In this document: in pieces, positions 58,488-64,000 of the stretch
Layout: each line of letters starts with the position of its first letter
Numbering within the stretch: the first letter of the stretch is position 1
Assembly: GCF_009184865.1 (NCBI RefSeq)
Contig: NZ_CP045096.1
Span: 7,192,001 to 7,256,000 of the forward strand
DNA from: Streptomyces phaeolivaceus
Lineage (GTDB): Bacteria > Actinomycetota > Actinomycetes > Streptomycetales > Streptomycetaceae
Length of the DNA stretch: 64,000 nt
Reading direction: 5' to 3'
Notes under the pieces: model-generated
What the model was told of the DNA's origin: nothing
Databases searched by the model: none
What the model saw: the letters and a program-made list of their open reading frames with translations, nothing else
Position numbers and translations under genes: made by a program

Positions 58488-59444
58488 CTACGCCAGCAAC
58501 CCCGAAGACCTCCATATCCGCCGCCCCACGCCCCGCAACACCCCGATGTCGTCCAGGAAGTCGGTCAACCGCTTCGCGCCCGTCTGCATGACCTCCCGCC
58601 GGTGCCCGCTCGCCCGTACCTGCGCGAGAGCCGAACGCTGGTCGAGGCCGACGTGGGAGTAGACCTCGGGGTTGACGAAGGCGACCGCGAAGACGCGGGC
58701 GAACTCCCCGGAGGTGACCCGGGTGAAGCTCCGGGACAGCCGCGGAGCCGTCACCATCTGGCGGCGCAGCTCCTCACGGGCGTACCGCACATGCCGGGCC
58801 TCCTCGACGACATGGATGCGTGTGACGCCCCGGATGAGCGGCTGGACCCGCTCGTCGGGGAAGGTCAGCCGCTGCATCCAGTCGAGGATCTCCTCGCCGA
58901 GCAGGGTGGAGGTGAAGGAGCCGGGCGTCGTCGAGATCGTCTTGAAGAGGCGGCCCAGATTGTGGTGCAGCCGGCTCACCGGGTAGTACGGGGTGTCGCC
59001 CTTGCTGATCAGCCGGGCGAACATCTTCGAGTGCCGGCACTCGTCCTCGATCTCGGTGAGCGCGTAGCGGACGTGCGCACTGGTCGCGGCCTTGTCGTAG
59101 ATGTGCCGGACGAGCAGCTGCATGAGGATGATCTCGAACCAGATGCCGAGGGAGGCCAGCGCCGCCGCCTCGTGCCGGGAGAGCGCGATCCGCTGCTCCT
59201 CGCTCATCTTCCGCCACATCGGAGTCCCGTAGAGGGAGACCAGCTCCGGCGGCCAGTACCACTTGCCCTCCTCGAAGGGGGCGTCCCAGTCCAGTTCCTT
59301 GTCCGGGTCGAAGGAGTGCTTCGCGGAGGACACGAGCAGTCGTTCGGCCACCTGTTCGCGGTCCTTGAGGAGTCCGAGCGCGTCGCGCAGGACCTCCGCC
59401 TCCGACACGGGGTTCGTCGAGTCCACCGAGGTCACCGTTGTCAT
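58488..59444 (-). CDS. AurF-like diiron oxygenase (p-aminobenzoate N-oxygenase family)
   Basis: About 318 residues from ATG 59444. The four-helix diiron core shows the expected ligand motifs: SRHEAAALASLGIWFE, EIEDECRHSKMF and RIHVVEEARHVRYAREEL. The family oxidises aryl or alkyl amines to nitro or hydroxylamine groups in natural-product pathways. No other biosynthetic genes are close, so it may serve a general N-oxidation role or a remote pathway. It could be controlled by the neighbouring TetR gene. Confidence 0.9.
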   Translation of the reverse strand: MTTVTSVDSTNPVSEAEVLRDALGLLKDREQVAERLLVSSAKHSFDPDKELDWDAPFEEGKWYWPPELVSLYGTPMWRKMSEEQRIALSRHEAAALASLGIWFEIILMQLLVRHIYDKAATSAHVRYALTEIEDECRHSKMFARLISKGDTPYYPVSRLHHNLGRLFKTISTTPGSFTSTLLGEEILDWMQRLTFPDERVQPLIRGVTRIHVVEEARHVRYAREELRRQMVTAPRLSRSFTRVTSGEFARVFAVAFVNPEVYSHVGLDQRSALAQVRASGHRREVMQTGAKRLTDFLDDIGVLRGVGRRIWRSSGLLA

Positions 59445-59561
59445 GCTGTCGCAGCTCCTCGTACGGGAGTTCTGGCAGTTACCAGCGGTCACCGCTTATG
59501 AGACTACTTGTCAGCAAGGCCGTCAATCCTTTGCGCGCCACTTGTGGAGTACCGTGCTGGC

Positions 59562-60371
59562 GTGTCCATGCCTCCACCGCCCCAGCAGCCCGGCCCCTAC
59601 GGCCAACAGCCGTACGGCCGGCCGTACCCGCAGCAGCCGCAGCCCCAGCCGTACGGTCAGCAGCCCTACCCGCAGCAGCAGCCGTACGGCGGCCCGCCCC
59701 CTCCCGGCGGGTGGCAGCCCGTGCCGCCGCCGAAGAGCCGGGTCGGGCTGATCCTCGGGACAGTCGGCGGCGTCGTCGGTCTCGTGGTGGTCGGCGCGGT
59801 GGGCCTGTGGGTCGTCGGGACGCAGAGTTCGAGCGGTTTCCCGGAGGCCGAGTACCGGCTCGTGCTGCCCGACACCGTGCTGGACGGTGAGTACAAGCTC
59901 GCCCAGGACCTCTCCGACACCACGGGCAAGCAGGTGGAGGACGAGGCGGAGGGTGCCTTCGACGCGCGCGATGTCACGGCCGCCGTCGCGCAGTACGCGC
60001 CCCAGGAGGACGGGGCCCAGGGTGCCCTGATCGTCTCGGGCATGTACGGCCGGTTCAAGAACACCGACGCCGCCCGCGACAACATGCTGAAGGGCGCGGC
60101 CGGGGTCGACGCGATCACGGTGGCCGTGCCGTCCGAGGACTACACCCCGGACGGCTCGGACGTCACCATCAGCTGCCAGGTCGTCACCCAGGACCAGGCC
60201 GGCAGCGAGGTCACGTACCCGATGTGCGCCTGGGCCGACGGCAACACCGGGGCGTCCGTCGCGGAGCTGGGCGTGGAGAGCGTCGGCCAGGACCCCGAGA
60301 AGGTGGACGTGGAGGCCTTCGCGGAGCGCACCCTTCAGGTCCGCGACGAGATCCGGCAGCCGATCAGCTGA
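59562..60371 (+). CDS. Pro/Gln/Tyr-rich membrane protein
   Basis: About 269 residues from GTG 59562. The first 55 residues are a Pro/Gln/Tyr/Gly-rich cytoplasmic tail with PYGQQPYG-type repeats. A membrane span follows at about residues 60-85 (VGLILGTVGGVVGLVVVGAVGLWVVG), then an extracytoplasmic beta-rich domain of about 185 residues. No family is recognised; similar proteins are common in Streptomyces. It is divergent from the AurF-like gene; its end overlaps the next gene by 8 bp. Confidence 0.75.
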   Translation: MSMPPPPQQPGPYGQQPYGRPYPQQPQPQPYGQQPYPQQQPYGGPPPPGGWQPVPPPKSRVGLILGTVGGVVGLVVVGAVGLWVVGTQSSSGFPEAEYRLVLPDTVLDGEYKLAQDLSDTTGKQVEDEAEGAFDARDVTAAVAQYAPQEDGAQGALIVSGMYGRFKNTDAARDNMLKGAAGVDAITVAVPSEDYTPDGSDVTISCQVVTQDQAGSEVTYPMCAWADGNTGASVAELGVESVGQDPEKVDVEAFAERTLQVRDEIRQPIS

Positions 60372-60939
60372 CGACGGCGGCACCCGGGGCCACGGACTCC
60401 GCGCCCGGCTCGGCGCCCGACTCCGCGCCCGACTCCGCGCCCGGCTCGGCGCCCGACTGCGCGCCCGGCTCCGCGTTCGGTCCCGCCGGTCCCGCCGGGA
60501 ACGAGGTGCGCAGGGTGAAGGCGTACGGGGTCGGGCCGTGGGCGCGGAGGTGGAGGATCCGCTCCTCCGCCTCGGCGACGGTGGGGTGGTGCCCGGCCGG
60601 GACCCACCACAGGGCGGTCGCCGCCTCGGCCAGCCGCTCGAACCACTCCCGCCTGCGGGACAGCAGCTCCCGGTGCTGCCCCTGGTACATGAACGCGGTC
60701 AGGGCGTCGGTGTCCCGCCACACCGACATGTTGATGACCAGCCACTCGTCGCCGAGGACGGGGATGTCCGTGGCGTTGCCGGAGTCGCTCTGGAGGCGCC
60801 AGACGAAGCCGGGGGAGTCGTCCGCGACCGCGTTCACCGGGTCGAGGGCGTCGACGAAGTCTTTGAGCTGCGGGGAGTCCAAGGGGGCTTTGAGGCGGGC
60901 GATGTTGACCTGGGCGAGTTCGTACGTGGCGGTCGTCAT
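60364..60939 (-). CDS. DUF3291 domain protein with Gly-Ala-Glu-Ser repeat tail
   Basis: About 191 residues from ATG 60939. The body (YELAQVNIARLKAPLDSPQLKDFVDALDPVNAVAD; GFVWRLQSDSGNATDIPVLGDEWLVINMSVWRDTDALTAFMYQGQHRELLSRRREWFERL) matches DUF3291, a ferredoxin-like fold related to heme-degrading or monooxygenase-type proteins. The last 35 residues are a slippage-type repeat (GAEPGAESGAESGAEPGAES). Function unknown. Confidence 0.82.
   Translation of the reverse strand: MTTATYELAQVNIARLKAPLDSPQLKDFVDALDPVNAVADDSPGFVWRLQSDSGNATDIPVLGDEWLVINMSVWRDTDALTAFMYQGQHRELLSRRREWFERLAEAATALWWVPAGHHPTVAEAEERILHLRAHGPTPYAFTLRTSFPAGPAGPNAEPGAQSGAEPGAESGAESGAEPGAESVAPGAAVVS
60396..60480. repeat. Coding tandem repeat in DUF3291 gene
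   Basis: Units of about 12 bp (GCGCCCGACTCC and GCGCCCGGCTCG variants) repeat about six times and encode the GAES/GAEP tail. They probably vary in number between strains. Confidence 0.8.
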
Positions 60940-61020
60940 GGGGCGCACGATAGGTCGGCGCCGATCGCGGGGCACACCGTTTTCTCAGCAGGTGGTCACG
61001 GTTCGTCGGGGGCGCTGCCG

Positions 61021-62484
61021 TCAACCGGAGGTCTTGAGCACCGCCCGCATCACCTCCCGCGCGATCGGTGCCGCGTCCCCGCCCCCGCTGATGTCCCCCC
61101 GTACGGCCTCCGCGTCCTCCACCACCACGGCCACCGCCACCTCGGGTTCGATCGCGTCGTCGGACTGGGCCCAGCCGATGAACCAGGCGAACGGGGTGCC
61201 GGAGTTGCCGATGCCGTGCTGGGCGGTGCCGGTCTTGCCGCCGACGGTGGCGTGGCGCAGGGCGGCGTTGGCGCCGGTGCCGTCCTCGACGACCCCCCGC
61301 ATCAGCTCGCGCAGCCGCCGCGCGGTGGTGGGGTTCATGGCCTGGCGCAGGGGGTGCGCGCCGGAACCGGCGACCGGGCGCCCGCTCGCCGTGGTGGTGC
61401 GCTCGACGAGGTACGGCGTCCGCACCGAGCCCCCGTTGGCCACGGCCGCCGTGACCAGCGCCATCTGCAGCGGCGTGGCCCGGGTGTCGTACTGGCCGAT
61501 GGAGGAGAGCGCGAGCTGTGCCCGGTCCATCTCGGTGTCGAAGCTGCTCGGGGCGACCGAGAACGGGATGCGCAGCCCCGGGTCGTTGAAGCCGAACGCG
61601 CGGGCCGAGTCCGTCATGGCGCCAAGGCCCACATCCACTCCCAGCTTCGCGAAGACCGTGTTGCAGGACCACTCGAAGGCATAGCGCAACGAGGCGTTCT
61701 CGCAGCCCTCGACCTCGTTGGACAGGGACGTCGTGGTCCCCGGCAGGGTGTAGGGGTCGGGGGAGCGGACGGGGGCGTCGAGATCCGTGACCACCCCGGA
61801 GTCCAGCGCGGCGGCGGCCGTCACCACCTTGAACGTCGAACCCGGCGGATAGGTCTGCCGCACCGCCCGGTTGAGCATCGGCTTGCTCGCGTCCGCGTTG
61901 AGCCGCGCCCACGCCTCGGCCGCCTCGCGCCCGTTGCCGGAGAGCACCCCGGGGTCGTACGACGGCCGGGACACCAGCGCCAGGACGCGCCCGGTGGCCG
62001 GTTCGAGCGCGGCGACCGCGCCCCGGCGGGCGCCGAGTCCCCGATAGGCCGCCCGCTGGGCCGCCTCCCGGAGCGTGGTGACGACCTCGCCGCCCGCGTT
62101 CCGGTCGCGGGTGATGTCGTTCCAGAGGGGGAGGAAGGACAGCAGCGGGTCGCTGCCGTCCAGGAGCGGGTCCTGCGCGTGCTCCAGGAACGTCGTCCCG
62201 TACACCTGCGAGGCGAACCCGGTGACCGGCGCGTACAACGGGCCGTCCCGATAGGTCCGTTCGAAGCGGAGCTGCTCCCCGGTGTCCTTCGAGCCGGTGA
62301 CCGCGCGCCCCTCGACCACGATGTTCCCGCGCGGCTGCCCCCAACGGGCGATCGCCGGGCGGCGGTTGGCGGGATTGTCGTCGTGGGCGCGGGACTGGAC
62401 GACCTGGACGCGGGCGGCGTTGACCAGAAGGGCGAGCAGCAGCAGCGCGCAGAGCGCGGCGGCACGGCGGATGTACTTGGTCAT
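61021..62484 (-). CDS. Penicillin-binding protein, PbpA/class B type
   Basis: About 487 residues from ATG 62484. One N-terminal membrane anchor (residues 6-26, RAAALCALLLLALLVNAARVQV) is followed by a dimerisation-type region and the transpeptidase domain with active-site SxxK in TYPPGSTFKVV, SCN (EWSCNTVF) and KTG (VGGKTGTAQ). It cross-links peptidoglycan. The start overlaps the FtsW/RodA-type gene by 4 bp, so the pair is translated as a unit: glycosyl polymerase plus transpeptidase. Confidence 0.95.
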   Translation of the reverse strand: MTKYIRRAAALCALLLLALLVNAARVQVVQSRAHDDNPANRRPAIARWGQPRGNIVVEGRAVTGSKDTGEQLRFERTYRDGPLYAPVTGFASQVYGTTFLEHAQDPLLDGSDPLLSFLPLWNDITRDRNAGGEVVTTLREAAQRAAYRGLGARRGAVAALEPATGRVLALVSRPSYDPGVLSGNGREAAEAWARLNADASKPMLNRAVRQTYPPGSTFKVVTAAAALDSGVVTDLDAPVRSPDPYTLPGTTTSLSNEVEGCENASLRYAFEWSCNTVFAKLGVDVGLGAMTDSARAFGFNDPGLRIPFSVAPSSFDTEMDRAQLALSSIGQYDTRATPLQMALVTAAVANGGSVRTPYLVERTTTASGRPVAGSGAHPLRQAMNPTTARRLRELMRGVVEDGTGANAALRHATVGGKTGTAQHGIGNSGTPFAWFIGWAQSDDAIEPEVAVAVVVEDAEAVRGDISGGGDAAPIAREVMRAVLKTSG

Positions 62485-63923
62485 GCGCCCCGGCCCTCCC
62501 GGCTGCCGTCCTGCTCCTGCTGCCCCTCCCGGCCGGGTTCGGTGAGCGGTGGTCCGGGGTCGTACTGCCGTCTCGCGGAGTCGCTCATCCGCATCAGCAG
62601 GGCCACGATGATCCAGTTGGTGACGACGGAGGAGCCGCCCTGGGCGAGAAAGGGCATCGCCATGCCGGTGAGGGGGATGAGACCGGTGACACCGCCCGCG
62701 ATGACGAAGACCTGGAGCGCGACGATCGAGGCGAGCCCGGTGGCGAGCAGTCGGCCGAAGGGGTCGCGCAGGGCGAGGCCGGTACGGAAGCCGCGCTCCA
62801 CCAGCAGGGCGTAGAGCAGGAAGATCGCGGCCAGCCCGGCGAGCCCTAGTTCCTCGCCCGCCGTGGCCAGGATGAAGTCCGACTTCACGGCGAAGCCGAT
62901 CAGCACGGAGTGGCCGAGGCCCAGACCGGTGCCGAGCAGCCCGCCGGCGGCGAACGCGAAAAGGGACTGGGCGAGTTGGCCGGGACCCCGGCCCGCCTCG
63001 ATCGACGCGAACGGATGCAGCCAGTCCTCGACCCGGCTGTGCACATGCGGTTCGAGCCAGCCGACGGCCACCGCGCCCACACACGCCAGCAGCAGCCCCA
63101 CCGCGATCCAGCCGGTCCGGCCGGTGGCCACGTACAGCATGATCACGAACAGGCCGAAGAACAGCAGCGAGGTGCCCAGGTCCCGTTCCAGGACCAGGAC
63201 GCCGACGCTCAGCAGCCAGATGGTGACGATCGGGCCGAGCACACGCCCGGTGGGCAGTTGGAGGCGCTTGAACCGCCAGATCTGGCGCCCGGCGTACGCC
63301 AGCGCGTTGCGGTTGGCCGCGAGATAGCCGGCGAAGAACAGCGCCAGCAGCACCTTCGCGAACTCGCCCGGCTGGAGCGAGAACCCGGCGATCCGCACCC
63401 AGATCCGGGCCCCGTTGACCGGCGGGAACAGGATCGGCAGCGCCAGCAGGGCGAGGGCCGCGACCACCGAGACGTACGCGTACCGCTGGAGCACCCGGTG
63501 GTCCCGCAGCAGCGCCACTACCGTGATGAACAGCGCCACCCCGAGCGTCGACCAGTTCAGCTGCGCGGGCGCCGCCAGGTCGGCCGGGGTCTCCAGGTCG
63601 AGCCGGTGGATCAGCACCAGGCCCAGGCCGTTCAGCAGCACCGCGATCGGCAGCAGCAGCGGATCCGCGTACGGCGCCCGCAGCCGCACCGCCAGATGGG
63701 CCAGCAGCGCGAGCACGCCGAGCCCGGCGCCGTAGTCGGCGGCGCCGGGCGGGACGGTGCCGTGCTTCGCCAGACCGACGGCGCAGTAGCCGGACACGGA
63801 GAGCAGGACGGCCACGACGGTGAGGGTGAACTCGACGCCTCGGCGCCGGAGCAGGCGTACGGCGGGCGGCGGGGACGGGTCCGAGGGATCCGCCGCCAGG
63901 GTCGGTCCGGCCTTGGTGGTCAT
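62481..63923 (-). CDS. FtsW/RodA/SpoVE family glycan polymerase
   Basis: A 480-residue membrane protein with about ten hydrophobic spans starting near residue 32 (FTLTVVAVLLSVSGYCAVGL). The family signatures are seen: WVRIAGFSLQPGEFAKVLLALFFAGYLA, ERDLGTSLLFFGLFVIML, and the C-terminal GMAMPFLAQGGSSVVTNWI. It polymerises glycan strands with its partner transpeptidase encoded directly downstream. The gene lies outside the division gene cluster, so it likely serves growth or sporulation walls. Confidence 0.95.
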   Translation of the reverse strand: MTTKAGPTLAADPSDPSPPPAVRLLRRRGVEFTLTVVAVLLSVSGYCAVGLAKHGTVPPGAADYGAGLGVLALLAHLAVRLRAPYADPLLLPIAVLLNGLGLVLIHRLDLETPADLAAPAQLNWSTLGVALFITVVALLRDHRVLQRYAYVSVVAALALLALPILFPPVNGARIWVRIAGFSLQPGEFAKVLLALFFAGYLAANRNALAYAGRQIWRFKRLQLPTGRVLGPIVTIWLLSVGVLVLERDLGTSLLFFGLFVIMLYVATGRTGWIAVGLLLACVGAVAVGWLEPHVHSRVEDWLHPFASIEAGRGPGQLAQSLFAFAAGGLLGTGLGLGHSVLIGFAVKSDFILATAGEELGLAGLAAIFLLYALLVERGFRTGLALRDPFGRLLATGLASIVALQVFVIAGGVTGLIPLTGMAMPFLAQGGSSVVTNWIIVALLMRMSDSARRQYDPGPPLTEPGREGQQEQDGSREGRGA

Positions 63924-64000
63924 GCCCGGAACTTACCCACATGGGACCCTTTTGGGATGTCTTGCGCGTCTTGTCTTCTTGTCGCCGCGCGTTCCCTCGC
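63924..64000. other. Upstream region of FtsW/RodA-type gene, window end
   Basis: About 77 bp with no gene. It should hold the ribosome binding site and part of the promoter of the FtsW/RodA-type gene; the relatively T-rich sequence near 63950-63980 is the best candidate promoter area. Confidence 0.4.

Noticed and set aside
62485..63942. N-terminal extension of the PBP reading frame up to 63942
   Set aside because: This part is out of frame over the FtsW/RodA-type gene. The PBP starts at 62484 with a normal membrane anchor.
1..64000. CRISPR arrays, tRNA or rRNA genes, prophage modules
   Set aside because: No regularly spaced repeats, no cloverleaf-like T-loop sequences and no phage structural genes were found on reading both strands.

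Overview
This is about 64 kb of a high-GC actinobacterial chromosome, almost certainly Streptomyces. The evidence is the strong G/C bias at third codon positions, the frequent GTG/TTG starts, nickel superoxide dismutase with its SodX protease, a fused 2-oxoglutarate dehydrogenase, a Lon gene with an HspR-type box, and a four-gene conservon. From memory, the sodN - amino-acid ABC - malic enzyme - kgd - two-component - lon order resembles the S. coelicolor core chromosome. I see no tRNA, rRNA, CRISPR array or prophage.

Layout. 0-2.2 kb: the end of a Na+/H+ antiporter, a PLP-dependent deaminase-like gene and a peptidoglycan amidase. 2.5-5.2 kb: a family 2B encapsulin shell gene with a built-in cyclic-nucleotide-binding domain, followed by a polyprenyl diphosphate synthase with a long disordered N-terminus; together they look like a shell/cargo nanocompartment for isoprenoid chemistry. 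5.4-11 kb: small regulatory cassettes (TetR with a divergent reductase-like gene, DGPF protein with an ECF42-type sigma factor, AraC with VOC proteins). 11.1-17.2 kb: a LacI-controlled sugar ABC importer with a divergent GH32 fructosidase. 17.2-20.6 kb: sodN/sodX, a CGNR zinc-finger protein and a methyltransferase. 20.7-26.6 kb: an amino-acid ABC importer, malic enzyme and a dehydrogenase. 26.6-30.9 kb: a tiny HTH plus Clp-repeat operon behind a doubled palindrome, and a PadR/DUF4097 pair. 30.9-37.5 kb: kgd with a two-component system. 37.6-43.4 kb: a spermidine-synthase-like protein, a GH3 glycosidase plus MFS transporter under a TetR regulator, and a rhomboid-like protein. 43.5-49.8 kb: GNAT, lon, an IS4-family element, MarR and a PP2C-like protein. 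50.2-56.2 kb: a conservon plus a flavin monooxygenase. 56.3-64 kb: secreted coiled-coil protein, TetR, AurF-like diiron oxygenase, membrane and DUF3291 proteins, and an FtsW/RodA plus penicillin-binding protein pair.

Themes. Several genes are paired with visible operators: LacI box at 15.7 kb, doubled GTCAAC palindrome at 26.7 kb, TetR palindrome at 41.5 kb, HspR-type box at 44.26 kb. A dispersed inverted-repeat family (five copies) sits at gene 3' ends; one copy has been split by the IS4-family element, which left a 10-bp target duplication. The strongest candidate for an unusual biological system is the encapsulin/prenyl synthase pair.
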